Below are positions 17,484-26,839 of a stretch of DNA of 64,000 nt, piece after piece. Made by a program: the position numbers and the translations under genes. This DNA is from WTJO01 sp965660165. GTDB lineage: Bacteria; Pseudomonadota; Alphaproteobacteria; Puniceispirillales; Puniceispirillaceae. Numbering within the stretch: position 1 is the stretch's first letter; the number at the start of each line of letters is the position of its first letter. Location of the stretch: assembly GCA_965660165.1 (NCBI GenBank), contig CBFHYU010000001.1, positions 62,001 through 126,000 of the forward strand, given 5' to 3'. The notes beneath the pieces were generated by a model, which was given only the letters and a program-made list of their open reading frames with translations, had not been told where the DNA came from and did not search any database.

Positions 17484-18278
17484 CTAGCCGTGCAAAAACA
17501 CACGCAAATGCTGATTAACTTCATCTGGATGTTCTGATGGCAACATATGGCCAGCCTTATCGATGATAACCAACTTAGCATCTGTGATTAGCTCTGCCAG
17601 CTTTTTGCCAAATTTTACAGGTGTCATTTTATCTGCCTCTGCGAGGATCACCACTGTTGGCGAGGTGATAATGCTGGCTGCCTCTTTGCCTGATTGATAC
17701 TGGTTACAGGCGTTCAGATCAGCATGTAATGCCTGTTTGTCATTTGCTGCCATCAATCTGCGCCCAAAGCTAAGATGAGAGAAACCTGGCTGAGAGTTTT
17801 CATGCTTATGTCCTCGCAAACCATGCCCCCACCCTGTCATCATCTTGATAGCGGCATCCAGCTTATCGCGTGATGCTGACACCAGAAACTCATTCACAGG
17901 AATGGCGGCCGCACAGGCTATAAGCGCCAGCTTGCTAACCCGCTTTGGGTTGCGTGCAGCAAGCTCTATTGCTACCAAACCACCTTGTGAATGGCCAGCC
18001 AGCATGAACTGGTCAACCCCCAACCCATCCGCAAGTGCCAACACCCACTCTGCCATCTCTTCTATGGTTTGAAGAGGCTGTCCTTCAGACAGGCCATGTG
18101 CTGGAAAATCTGGTGCGATAACATTAAAGCCATCATAGGCCAGAAGCCGCGACTGAAGCACCCATGTCAGATGGCTTTGCCCGCTTCCATGCAATAAGAT
18201 GATATAGGGCTTATGTGACTCAAACTCTCTGCCGCCAGTGGCAATGTGAATCTGATTCCCATCAATTAGTTGTTTCAC
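17484..18278 (-). CDS. Alpha/beta hydrolase
   Basis: Alpha/beta-hydrolase fold protein of 264 residues. The oxyanion region is LLHGSGQSHLTW, the nucleophile elbow GHSQGG holds the catalytic serine near residue 99, an aspartate lies in AEADKMTP and the C-terminal histidine is in KAGHML. I start at GTG 18278 (MKQLIDG) because GAGGAG stands seven bases before it. It begins 12 bases after the metY stop, in the same direction, so the pair is probably co-transcribed. Similar hydrolases include esterases and MetX-like acyltransferases; a link to acyl-homoserine turnover is conceivable but unproven. Confidence 0.8.
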   Translation of the reverse strand: MKQLIDGNQIHIATGGREFESHKPYIILLHGSGQSHLTWVLQSRLLAYDGFNVIAPDFPAHGLSEGQPLQTIEEMAEWVLALADGLGVDQFMLAGHSQGGLVAIELAARNPKRVSKLALIACAAAIPVNEFLVSASRDKLDAAIKMMTGWGHGLRGHKHENSQPGFSHLSFGRRLMAANDKQALHADLNACNQYQSGKEAASIITSPTVVILAEADKMTPVKFGKKLAELITDAKLVIIDKAGHMLPSEHPDEVNQHLRVFLHG

Positions 18279-18289
18279 TGGTGCGCTCC

Positions 18290-19588
18290 TCAAACAGATT
18301 CTAGCCGTGATGCTGCCTTAAACCCTATCTCAAAATCAGCCTTTATATCTTTGATATCTTCAAGCCCGACCGACAGGCGTATCATATCATCACTTAGACC
18401 ACCTGATTTCATCGCCTCAGCATCAATATGAGAATGGGTAGTGCTAGCAGGGTGGATAACTAGCGTTTTTGCATCACCTACATTTGCAAGATGTGATGAA
18501 AGCTGAACTGCCTCAATAAAGGCACGGCCTGCATCACGCCCCCCCTTAACCCCAAAGGTGATAACAGACCCTGCCCCTTTTGGCAGTAGCTTTTTGGCAA
18601 GCGCATGATCTGGATGGGACGGCAAATCTGGATGTCTTACCCATGCCACCTGTTCATGTGCTTCAAGAAATTCTAGCAATTGATGGGTATTTTCCATATG
18701 GCGCTGCATTCTCAGCCCTAATGTTTCCATGCCTTGAATAATATGAAAAGCATTAGTCGGCGACAGGCAGGGGCCAAAATTATACATGGCTTCGGCTCGG
18801 AATTTTGCGGTAAAGGCTGCTGGCCCAAATTCTTCATGGAAGTTGATTCCGCCCATTGAATAATGAGGCTGGGCGATAGTTGGGAATTTATCATTCTGAC
18901 CCCAATCAAAACGTCCTGCATCTACTACTGCACCTGCAATCGCAACACCATGACCGCCAATCCATTTCGTCAGAGAATGGATAATAATATCTACCCCATG
19001 CAGACAAGGACGCATCAGATAAGGGGTATTGAATGTGGCATCAATCATCAGCGGAATACCAGCCTCATGGGCAATGTTACTAACCGCATCCACATCCATG
19101 ATATCCAGTCCTGGATTGCCAATCACCTCTCCAAAAATGACTTTGGTGTTTGGGCGGATAGCAGCTTTCATCGCCGCTGGATCAGTAGCAGAAACAAAGC
19201 TGGTTTCAATGCCAAAACGTGGCAAAGTATATTTCAGCAAATTCACATTAGCGCCATAAAGTTGGGCAGAAGCAACAATATGATCTCCTTGCGAGCATAT
19301 CGTCATTAGCGCTGAGGTTAGCGCGGCCATCCCTGATGATGTTGCTGTGGCTGCAACACCATCTTCAAGCGCGGCAAGACGCTGTTCTAGCACTGCTACA
19401 GTCGGATTTGAAATGCGCGAATATAAATGCCCGCCAACTTCCATATTATATAATGCGGCCGCATGACGTGTATCTTTGAACATATAAGATGTTGTTTGAT
19501 GAATGGGTACTGCACGCGAGCCATGCGCATCATCTGGCCAATGCCCTGCATGCAGGCTCAAAGTATCAAAGCTGTAATCATCACTCAT
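18290..19588 (-). CDS. metY: O-acetylhomoserine (thiol)-lyase
   Basis: PLP-dependent Cys/Met metabolism enzyme. It makes homocysteine from O-acetylhomoserine and sulfide, or methionine directly from methanethiol. The PLP lysine is Lys208 in HSLTKWIGGHG. Other family marks are YSRISNPT (56-63), SSGMAA (84-89) and the C-terminal SHLANVGDAKTLVIHPASTTH block. Length 432 is typical of MetY and longer than MetB/MetZ (about 400). AGGAG precedes the start by nine bases. A strong hairpin lies in its leader and the alpha/beta hydrolase follows. Confidence 0.93.
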   Translation of the reverse strand: MSDDYSFDTLSLHAGHWPDDAHGSRAVPIHQTTSYMFKDTRHAAALYNMEVGGHLYSRISNPTVAVLEQRLAALEDGVAATATSSGMAALTSALMTICSQGDHIVASAQLYGANVNLLKYTLPRFGIETSFVSATDPAAMKAAIRPNTKVIFGEVIGNPGLDIMDVDAVSNIAHEAGIPLMIDATFNTPYLMRPCLHGVDIIIHSLTKWIGGHGVAIAGAVVDAGRFDWGQNDKFPTIAQPHYSMGGINFHEEFGPAAFTAKFRAEAMYNFGPCLSPTNAFHIIQGMETLGLRMQRHMENTHQLLEFLEAHEQVAWVRHPDLPSHPDHALAKKLLPKGAGSVITFGVKGGRDAGRAFIEAVQLSSHLANVGDAKTLVIHPASTTHSHIDAEAMKSGGLSDDMIRLSVGLEDIKDIKADFEIGFKAASRLESV

Positions 19589-19608
19589 TGCTAATTGCTC
19601 CTATCTAT

Positions 19609-19629
19609 CTGCCCTGACTTTCAGGACAG
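19609..19629 (-). promoter_or_regulatory. Hairpin in the metY 5' leader
   Basis: On the minus strand CTGTCCTGA pairs with TCAGGGCAG over nine base pairs (one G-U) with a three-base loop. It ends eight bases before the AGGAG ribosome site of metY. The position suits control of translation or protection of the 5' end. I looked for the SAM-II consensus (a conserved GCTAAA near the ribosome site) and did not find it. Confidence 0.4.
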
Positions 19630-19693
19630 ACCATGCCAGCTAGTAAATATGAGCCCTATCTTGGCTGGTACACTTACTCTATCTTATTTGCTT

Positions 19694-22600
19694 TTACATT
19701 TTTGCTCTGAATTGTTCCAGAAGCGTTTTCAAGGTCTTGCTTGCTAGATCGAAACTGGCCTGTCTTACAGGGCCAAAGCCCCGAATATCTTGTGCAATAT
19801 CTGCAATATTGACAGCCAGATCATAATTATCCTTATTCAGACCCTCACATATTTCAGCCAGTATCTGCTGATAATTCTTACGCCATTCACGTTCCAGCTT
19901 TCTTTCCGAGCTGTACCCAAACAGATCAAACGCGCTACCCCGAAGCCATTTCAGCTTTGCCAGCACTGCCATTGCGCCTATCATCCAGCCGCCATATTCC
20001 TGTTTCATTGGTCTGCCTGTGCGGGCATCTAGCTTTGAGAATATAGGGGGTGCTAAATGCAATCGAAGCGAGATATTGCCATCGAACTGCTTGGCAAGCT
20101 GGTCTTTGAACTTTCCATCAGTATATAGCCGAGCCACCTCATATTCATCCTTGATTGCCATCATTTTATATAGCCCCTTAGCAGCGGCGATGCTAAGCCT
20201 GTTACTATCTTCAAGATCATGGCGGATAAGGGTTTGCATCAGGCTACGATACTGGTCTGCATAGCGCCTATCTTGATAGGCTATTAGCCGCTGATATCTA
20301 TCTTCTACCAGCGCTTCGGCTGTGTGCGGGCTTTGAGATGTTTCTGCAGGCAACATATCTGCCAGCAATTCAGGATTAGCGACATATATTCTGCCCCATC
20401 TAAATGCCTGCTGGCTTTGCGCGACAGCCACCCCGTTTAGCGCAATCGCTTTTTCAATGGCTTCGGCACGTAATGGGATCAACCCTTTTTGATAGGCAAC
20501 CCCCAGCATAATCAAATTTGACGCAATCGCATCACCTATCAATTCCAGCGCAAGCTGTGTGGTATTCACAAAGCTGGCATGACCCTTAGCCACGCTACCA
20601 GACAGGCTATCTGCTACCTGTTTTGCTGGAAATTGCTGGTCAGGGCGGCGGGTAAAATCACCCGTTGGGGTCTGGTTTAGATTGGCTATGATATGCCCTT
20701 TTGGGTTCATCAATTTTAGCTGATATTGTTCTGCACCTACCAGACTGTCACACCCAAGCATCAGGTCAGCCCCGCCAGGCCCTATGCGAATAGCGCTAAT
20801 ATCATCTGCATTAGGTCCAATTCTGATATGGCTGGTAACAGCGCCCCCTTTCTGAGCTAGGCCTGCCATGTCAATAATGCCGCATCCTTTATTATCAAGA
20901 TGGGCAGCCATACCCAATAGCGCGCCAATCGTAACCACGCCGGTACCACCCACACCTGTCAGCAATATTGATTGCACTTGGCTATCATCAATCACCTTAG
21001 GTGGATCAGCGATAGAAAAATCATCCGATAATGCAACAGGTTTTGGCGTTGCCAAGGCGCCGCCTGAGACTGTTACAAAACTAGGACAAAAGCCATTTAC
21101 ACATGAGAAATCCTTGTTACAGGCAGACTGGTCAATCTGGCGTTTGCGGCCAAGCTCTGTTTCAAGCGGCAATATCGCTACACAATTTGACTGCACACCA
21201 CAATCACCGCACCCTTCACAGACTTCAGGATTGATGACCACCCGTTTATCTGGGTCTGGCATCAAGCCTCTTTTGCGACGACGGCGCTTTTCTGTTGCGC
21301 ACGTCTGATCATAAATCAGCGCCGTTGTGCCTGTAATATGTGACATTTCTGTCTGCACAGCCTGCAATTCTAGCCGATGATGAAAACTTGTTTCAGCAGG
21401 ATAGTCAGATTTAGTGTGTCGGCTTAGATCGTCTGTAACCAATGCCAGCCTGTTTATGCCAGATGCGGCAAGCAAATGGGCTATTTGTGGCGGGGTTAAA
21501 TCACCTTCATGGGTTTGCCCACCTGTCATAGCAACCGCATCATTATACAGGATTTTATAGGTAATATTTACCTCTGCTGCCACTGCTGCACGAATCGCCA
21601 TCAGACCAGAATGGTTAAAGGTGCCATCTCCCATATTCTGGAACATATGCTTGCGGCTAGAAAAACAAGATTCGCCTATCCAGTTTGCGCCCTCTCCGCC
21701 CATATGGGTAGTGCCCTCAACTGAACGCTCCATAAATTGCGCCATCCAGTGACAGCCAATGCCCGCATAGCCACGCGCACCATCTGGCAGGATGGTTGAA
21801 CTATTATGCGGACAGCCTGCGCAAAAATACGGCGTGCGCATTAAACCTACAGACGCAAATTCACGGCTCTGAGAGTTCCGCAATTGCTCAGATTTGGCAG
21901 ATATATCAGCGCTTATCGTTTCGCCTTCCAGCAGATGATCGATAATTGCCAATGCAACTTTGACCCCGTCTATTGAGCCTTCCTGCGGCAATAATTTACT
22001 TGCGTTGGCATCTGTTTTGCCAAGCACAACTGGACGGTCTGGCACATTAAATAAAATCGATTTAATCTGTTCTTCCATCAGCCCGCGCTTTTCTTCAACC
22101 ACGATCAGCCGCTCAAGCCCTGATGCAAAAGCTGTCAGACCAACAGGCTCGATCGGCCAGCTCATACCTACCTTATAAAGCGCCAGACCCATCTTATTCG
22201 CTTGGGCTTCTGAGATGCCAAGATCAGATAGTGCCTGCAACACATCCATATAGGCTTTACCCGTTGACACAATTCCAAATTTTGGCGTTGCGCCGCCTGT
22301 AAAGATAACCCTGTCAATCTGGTTTGCCCTGACATAGCCATGGGCTGCTGCTATCTTGTGATTATGCAGGCGTTCTTCTTGGTTATGGCGATGATCATTG
22401 CGCCTGATATTCAAGCCGCCTTCTGGCAGATCAACATCATTTGGCAATTTTGGCGAAAAATTATCTAGCGACAGACGCGCAGAGGATGAGCTTTCAATAT
22501 TGTCTTTAACGCACTTAAGCCCGACCCATAATCCTGAATAGCGAGACATCGCCCAACCATGAAGTCCAAACTGCACCATTTCTTCAAGGTTGACAGGATT

Positions 22601-23158
22601 AAGCACAGGGATCATCACATCCATCATGGCATATTCGGACTGATGACACACTGTAGAGCTTTCGCCTGTATGATCATCTCCCATCAACACAAGCACACCG
22701 CCCTTAGGCGCTGTGCCTGCTAGATTGCCATGTCTGAACACATCGCCTGTGCGATCAACACCTGGCCCTTTGCCATACCAGATAGAAAATACCCCATCAT
22801 GGGTATTCTCGCCATGCAGGGCGGCCTGTTGCGTACCCCATACAGCGGTTGCCGCCAAATCTTCATTCAAAGCAGGGGTAAACACAATCTGGCTAGCTGT
22901 CAATGCGGCTGACGCTTGGGCAAATTGCATATCAATTCCGCCCAGAGGCGAGCCTCGATAGCCCGTGACATAGCCAGCGCTATTTATCCCATTTTGGCGG
23001 TCATATTCAGCCTGCATCAGACACATTCTGACCACTGCCTGCGTGCCATTAACAAACACAACATCCTTGCCAAGATCATATTTATCCGCAAGGCTGACCT
23101 CGTTAAGCCTATCTAGCTTAGTTGCCATATCCTGAGAATTTTCGTTTGAACCATCCAT
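19694..23158 (-). CDS. Indolepyruvate:ferredoxin oxidoreductase, fused alpha-beta
   Basis: Single-chain enzyme of 1154 residues that oxidatively decarboxylates aryl or branched 2-keto acids to acyl-CoA, reducing ferredoxin; it is used in aromatic amino acid degradation. The N-terminal pyruvate-oxidoreductase-like domain holds GYRGSPLGG (about 68-76). The thiamine-diphosphate part has CAGCPHNSST followed by GIGCHWMAQF. A cysteine cluster CEGCGDCGVQSNC lies near 655 for an iron-sulfur centre. The gamma-type domain begins LLTGVGGTGVVTIG near 735. The long fused form is common in proteobacteria. The start has only a weak ribosome site. It is divergent from the enoyl-CoA hydratase gene, suggesting a joint role in amino acid-derived acyl-CoA breakdown. 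Confidence 0.92.
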   Translation of the reverse strand: MDGSNENSQDMATKLDRLNEVSLADKYDLGKDVVFVNGTQAVVRMCLMQAEYDRQNGINSAGYVTGYRGSPLGGIDMQFAQASAALTASQIVFTPALNEDLAATAVWGTQQAALHGENTHDGVFSIWYGKGPGVDRTGDVFRHGNLAGTAPKGGVLVLMGDDHTGESSTVCHQSEYAMMDVMIPVLNPVNLEEMVQFGLHGWAMSRYSGLWVGLKCVKDNIESSSSARLSLDNFSPKLPNDVDLPEGGLNIRRNDHRHNQEERLHNHKIAAAHGYVRANQIDRVIFTGGATPKFGIVSTGKAYMDVLQALSDLGISEAQANKMGLALYKVGMSWPIEPVGLTAFASGLERLIVVEEKRGLMEEQIKSILFNVPDRPVVLGKTDANASKLLPQEGSIDGVKVALAIIDHLLEGETISADISAKSEQLRNSQSREFASVGLMRTPYFCAGCPHNSSTILPDGARGYAGIGCHWMAQFMERSVEGTTHMGGEGANWIGESCFSSRKHMFQNMGDGTFNHSGLMAIRAAVAAEVNITYKILYNDAVAMTGGQTHEGDLTPPQIAHLLAASGINRLALVTDDLSRHTKSDYPAETSFHHRLELQAVQTEMSHITGTTALIYDQTCATEKRRRRKRGLMPDPDKRVVINPEVCEGCGDCGVQSNCVAILPLETELGRKRQIDQSACNKDFSCVNGFCPSFVTVSGGALATPKPVALSDDFSIADPPKVIDDSQVQSILLTGVGGTGVVTIGALLGMAAHLDNKGCGIIDMAGLAQKGGAVTSHIRIGPNADDISAIRIGPGGADLMLGCDSLVGAEQYQLKLMNPKGHIIANLNQTPTGDFTRRPDQQFPAKQVADSLSGSVAKGHASFVNTTQLALELIGDAIASNLIMLGVAYQKGLIPLRAEAIEKAIALNGVAVAQSQQAFRWGRIYVANPELLADMLPAETSQSPHTAEALVEDRYQRLIAYQDRRYADQYRSLMQTLIRHDLEDSNRLSIAAAKGLYKMMAIKDEYEVARLYTDGKFKDQLAKQFDGNISLRLHLAPPIFSKLDARTGRPMKQEYGGWMIGAMAVLAKLKWLRGSAFDLFGYSSERKLEREWRKNYQQILAEICEGLNKDNYDLAVNIADIAQDIRGFGPVRQASFDLASKTLKTLLEQFRAKM

Positions 23159-23361
23159 GAAAAAATATCTTTATCCTGATTACCCTATCGAGATAGCCTG
23201 TTATCCTTACTAGCAGACCTTACGCCATGATTTATGTCAAACTAAACCCTATCATGAACTGTCAAAAGACAAAATAGTGACATTAGCTGTAATTTACCGC
23301 ATGATATAAAAATTATGACATCATTTCACCCCCCAGCCCTAATTTGCCGGAGGCGAATTTT

Positions 23362-24150
23362 ATGAATGATATTGTATTATGTACCCAAAAAGGGCATATC
23401 GCTGAAGTGAGCCTTAACAGGCCAGAGGCAGGCAATGCCTTGTCTTTGGCGATGCTAGAGACGCTTTCGGAAGAGCTGGCTAGACTTCAATCTGATCCTA
23501 TCACCAAAGTCATTATTCTGAAATCACATGGCAAGATTTTCTGTGCTGGCCATGATCTCAAAGAGCTTACCTCTGCCAGAAATAGTCCAGATAAGGGGCT
23601 GGCCTTTTTCACCGAAACAATGGATAAATGCGCCCAGCTTATGCAGCAAATCGTCAACCATCCTGTGCCTGTGATAGCGTCTGTGCATGGCATTGCTACT
23701 GCCGCTGGATGCCAACTTGTTGCAAGCTGTGATCTGGCTGTTGCCAGCCAGTCTGCACGCTTTGCAACACCTGGCGTACATATTGGGCTATTTTGTTCAA
23801 CCCCTATGGTGGCGCTATCTAGAAATATTGCGCCAAAACATGCGATGGAAATGTTGCTTACAGGCGAGCTGATTTCTGCTGAACAGGCGCATATATGGGG
23901 GCTGGTCAATTATGCAGTTGAAGATGAAGCACTTGCAGATAAAACCATGTCGCTTGCCGAAAAGATTGCCAGCAAGCCTGCCTCAACCGTTGCGATAGGC
24001 AAAACCGCCTTTTACCAACAAGCCGAACTCCCTTTGAAAGAGGCATATGAATATGCTGCCTCAATAATGGTTCAAAATATGATGGATAAAGATGCAGCAG
24101 AAGGAATTTCTGCCTTTATCGAAAAGCGCAAAGCCAGATGGCATAGCTAG
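23362..24150 (+). CDS. Enoyl-CoA hydratase/isomerase family protein
   Basis: Crotonase-fold protein of 262 residues. The oxyanion-hole motifs are FCAGHDLKEL (about 60-69) and SVHGIATAAGCQLVASCD (about 104-121). The usual first catalytic glutamate position reads FATPGVHIGLFCSTP, with no Glu at that site, a pattern shared with ECHDC3-like members rather than true hydratases. Start at ATG 23362 (MNDIVL) is fixed by GGAGG eight bases upstream; a TTG six codons earlier is rejected. The esterase gene follows 25 bases later. Function beyond the fold is uncertain. Confidence 0.82.
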   Translation: MNDIVLCTQKGHIAEVSLNRPEAGNALSLAMLETLSEELARLQSDPITKVIILKSHGKIFCAGHDLKELTSARNSPDKGLAFFTETMDKCAQLMQQIVNHPVPVIASVHGIATAAGCQLVASCDLAVASQSARFATPGVHIGLFCSTPMVALSRNIAPKHAMEMLLTGELISAEQAHIWGLVNYAVEDEALADKTMSLAEKIASKPASTVAIGKTAFYQQAELPLKEAYEYAASIMVQNMMDKDAAEGISAFIEKRKARWHS

Positions 24151-24175
24151 GCTGGTCAATTGGATTAGGACAAAA

Positions 24176-25105
24176 ATGCCAGAATATCACAAACTACTAG
24201 ATGATGAGATGATAGCCTTTATTGAGGCTGTTAAAACAGCCACACCAGATTTGCCTGAACACCCACAAGCAGATGATTATCGTGATGCCTACCTTGAAAT
24301 GTGCCGCTATTTTGCCGCGCCTGTGCCTGATGGCATGGTGATTGAGGATGCCGAAATAGCCAGCAGACCTACCCAACATTATCGCCCAGCTACTATCGAT
24401 AATGATAGTTTGATAGTCTATTTTCATGGCGGCGGGTTTGTGCTTGGCGATCTTGAAAGCCATTGGTCTATCTGCGCTGATCTTAGCCATGCAAGCCAGC
24501 TTGAACTGCTCGCAGTTGATTATCGCCGCGCGCCAGAACATCGCCACCCCATCCAGCATCACGACTGCCTTGACGTCACGCGCGCAGTGATAAGCCAGAA
24601 TCCAAAGCGCCCTATCATCCTTGCTGGCGATAGTGCAGGCGCATGGCTAGCCGCAATGGTAAGCCAGTCTGTTAAAGCGGAAACAAACGCTATTATTGGC
24701 CAGCTGTTAATCTATCCAACCTTTTCAGGCGATACTGATAAAGGAAGCTATATCACCCATGCAAATGCACCGATGCTCAGCAGAGATGATGTGATCAGAT
24801 ATGGCCATTTGCTGTTTGGCGAGAATGCATCAGAACAGGATATACAAGGCCCGCTTCGCGAGACTGACCTCTCATCGCTACCAGCAAGCATTATTTTTAG
24901 TGCTGAATGTGATCCGCTTCATGATGATGGCCCTGCCTATTGCGATAGGCTGATAGAGGCAGGCAATAAGGCGATATGTATTTCTCAACGCGGCATGGTG
25001 CATGGCTATTTACGGGGCAGGCATCAAGTTGCCAGCATTGCTACAGCCTTTCAGGATATTGTTTCAGCCGCGCGCCATCTTAGCCGCAATGAATGGCCAT
25101 ATTAA
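24176..25105 (+). CDS. Alpha/beta hydrolase of the hormone-sensitive lipase family
   Basis: Esterase-like protein of 309 residues. HGGGF forms the oxyanion hole (about residues 84-88), GDSAGA the nucleophile elbow with the catalytic serine (about 152-157), the aspartate is in ECDPLHDDG and the histidine in VHGYL. Start at ATG 24176 is supported by AGGA five bases earlier; reading further upstream would overlap the preceding gene. It probably shares a transcript with the enoyl-CoA hydratase-like gene. Substrate unknown, likely a short-chain ester. It ends four bases from the convergent ABC permease. Confidence 0.87.
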   Translation: MPEYHKLLDDEMIAFIEAVKTATPDLPEHPQADDYRDAYLEMCRYFAAPVPDGMVIEDAEIASRPTQHYRPATIDNDSLIVYFHGGGFVLGDLESHWSICADLSHASQLELLAVDYRRAPEHRHPIQHHDCLDVTRAVISQNPKRPIILAGDSAGAWLAAMVSQSVKAETNAIIGQLLIYPTFSGDTDKGSYITHANAPMLSRDDVIRYGHLLFGENASEQDIQGPLRETDLSSLPASIIFSAECDPLHDDGPAYCDRLIEAGNKAICISQRGMVHGYLRGRHQVASIATAFQDIVSAARHLSRNEWPY

Positions 25106-25109
25106 AAAA

Positions 25110-25871
25110 CTAGCTTCTTAATTTATATCCAGTTTTGAAAATCCAGCCAATGATCAGCACGCAAATAAGGCTGAACAACCCGATTGCAATCAGTGAATAA
25201 TGGATAGCCACATCTGCATTATCAAAAAATGCCCAGCGAAAGCCAGATACTAAATACACCACAGGATTAAACATGGTCACAGTCTGCCAGAACGGGGGCA
25301 ACATCGAAATAGAATAAAAACTCCCCCCCAGAAATACCAGAGGCGTGATAATCAAGGATGGAACCAGATTAAGCTGTTCAAAATTCCGTGCCCAGATACC
25401 TATGATAAAGCCAAGCAGGCTGAATGAAATACAGGTCAGAATCAAAAAGCACATCATCCAGATGGGGTGGGCGATCCTCACCTCCACAAAAAAAGTAGCT
25501 GTTGCCAAAATAATCAGCCCAATCATAAGCGATTTTGTAGCTGCCGCCCCGACATAGCCAATAACAATCTCAAGATAGGAAACAGGGGCTGATAGCGGCT
25601 CGTAAATGGTTCCAATAAATTTCGGAAAATAAATTCCAAATGACGCATTGCTTGTGCTTTGAAGCAATACTGTCAGCATGATAAGACCTGGCACGATAAA
25701 GGTGCCATACTCAACATTCTCGATGCTCTGAATGCGTGAGCCTATGGCAGTGCCAAATACCACAAAATAGAGCGCGGTTGAAATTACAGGTGCGATAATA
25801 GACTGAACAATTGTTCTGAACGTCCTGCTCATCTCAAATTTATAAATCGCACGGATAGCATATAGATTCAT
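25110..25871 (-). CDS. ABC-2 type transporter permease (YadH-like)
   Basis: Inner-membrane exporter subunit of 253 residues with six predicted membrane helices. The ABC-2 consensus is visible in GTFIVPGLIMLTVLLQSTSN (about 56-75) and in the late NPVVYLVSGFRWAFF stretch (about 210-224). It overlaps the ATPase gene by four bases (ATGA), so the two are translationally coupled. The pair resembles YadGH and the NodIJ group. Cargo cannot be read from sequence. Confidence 0.88.
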   Translation of the reverse strand: MNLYAIRAIYKFEMSRTFRTIVQSIIAPVISTALYFVVFGTAIGSRIQSIENVEYGTFIVPGLIMLTVLLQSTSNASFGIYFPKFIGTIYEPLSAPVSYLEIVIGYVGAAATKSLMIGLIILATATFFVEVRIAHPIWMMCFLILTCISFSLLGFIIGIWARNFEQLNLVPSLIITPLVFLGGSFYSISMLPPFWQTVTMFNPVVYLVSGFRWAFFDNADVAIHYSLIAIGLFSLICVLIIGWIFKTGYKLRS

Positions 25872-26797
25872 GAGGTTTGCGCCTTTACCAAAGAAACAAA
25901 AATATCCTCAAGCGAGCTTTGCGAGGTCTCAACATCCTTCAGCACAATGCCCGCAGATGATAAGGCTGTTAATAGCGAGGTGATGCCTGTTCTGTCTGCA
26001 TTGATATCATATTGATATAACAGGCAAAGCCCGTCTGATGATAGGCTAACTTGAAATTTGTCTAGCGCATCTGGCACTATGTCTAGCTTTTGTTGCAGAT
26101 ATATTTTCATCTGCTTTTCGCCCATCTGTTTCATCAAGCTAGCGGTTTCTTCTATCAGCAAAATTGTCCCTGCTGAAATCACCGCCACCCTGTCTGCGAT
26201 TGCTTCTGCTTCTTCAATATAATGGGTGGTCAGCACAATAGTGACACCATCACGTTTTAATTCTTCTACCACATGCCACATATCTTTGCGCAATTCGACA
26301 TCAACGCCTGCTGTTGGCTCATCAAGAAATAATATTTTAGGCTCATGGCTAAGCGCTTTAGCAATAAGCACCCGTCTTTTCATTCCGCCTGAAAGTTCCT
26401 TAATGGCATTATTGCGTTTTTCCCATAAGGATAATTTGCGCAATATCTGCTCAATTAAGGCAGGGTTTGATGGATACCCAAACAACCCTCTTGAAAAGCT
26501 GACAGTGTTTATCACAGTCTCAAATGGCTCAAGTGCAACTTCCTGAGGCACTAGCCCAACAAGCCTGCGTGAATCGCGGTAATCATTGACAATATCATAT
26601 CCCCCCACCTTCACACTGCCATCAGTTATCGACACTAACCCGCAAATTGCAGAAATAAGAGTGGTTTTGCCAGCGCCGTTCGGGCCTAACAAGGCAATGA
26701 TCTCACCTGCTTCAATATCAAGTGATAGGTTTTTTAAGGCTTCAAACCCGCCATCATATTTTTTTGAGAGATTAGATACAGAAATGATGGGGGTCAT
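25868..26797 (-). CDS. ABC exporter ATP-binding protein (YadG-like)
   Basis: ATPase of the ABC-2 exporter, 309 residues. Walker A is GPNGAGKTT (about 38-46), the signature is LSGGMKRR, Walker B is ILFLDEPTAGVD and the H-loop is LTTHYIEEAE. The GMKRR form is typical of CcmA/NodI/YadG-type exporters. The roughly 80-residue tail after the nucleotide-binding domain is also seen in that group. No good ribosome site precedes the start, so it may be translated from a leaderless or long message. The permease is coupled immediately downstream. Confidence 0.88.
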   Translation of the reverse strand: MTPIISVSNLSKKYDGGFEALKNLSLDIEAGEIIALLGPNGAGKTTLISAICGLVSITDGSVKVGGYDIVNDYRDSRRLVGLVPQEVALEPFETVINTVSFSRGLFGYPSNPALIEQILRKLSLWEKRNNAIKELSGGMKRRVLIAKALSHEPKILFLDEPTAGVDVELRKDMWHVVEELKRDGVTIVLTTHYIEEAEAIADRVAVISAGTILLIEETASLMKQMGEKQMKIYLQQKLDIVPDALDKFQVSLSSDGLCLLYQYDINADRTGITSLLTALSSAGIVLKDVETSQSSLEDIFVSLVKAQTS

Positions 26798-26839
26798 TTA
26801 TTATGCTACTTTCTGGCTGTTTGCTATCGCCATAATATG

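Noticed and set aside
18863..19309. A 148-codon open frame on the plus strand inside metY
   Set aside because: It is antisense to a strongly conserved gene, has no ribosome site or protein-like pattern and fits the shadow frames seen across the window.
19589..19693. SAM-II riboswitch before metY
   Set aside because: No GCTAAA core or pseudoknot arrangement was found; only a simple hairpin remains.
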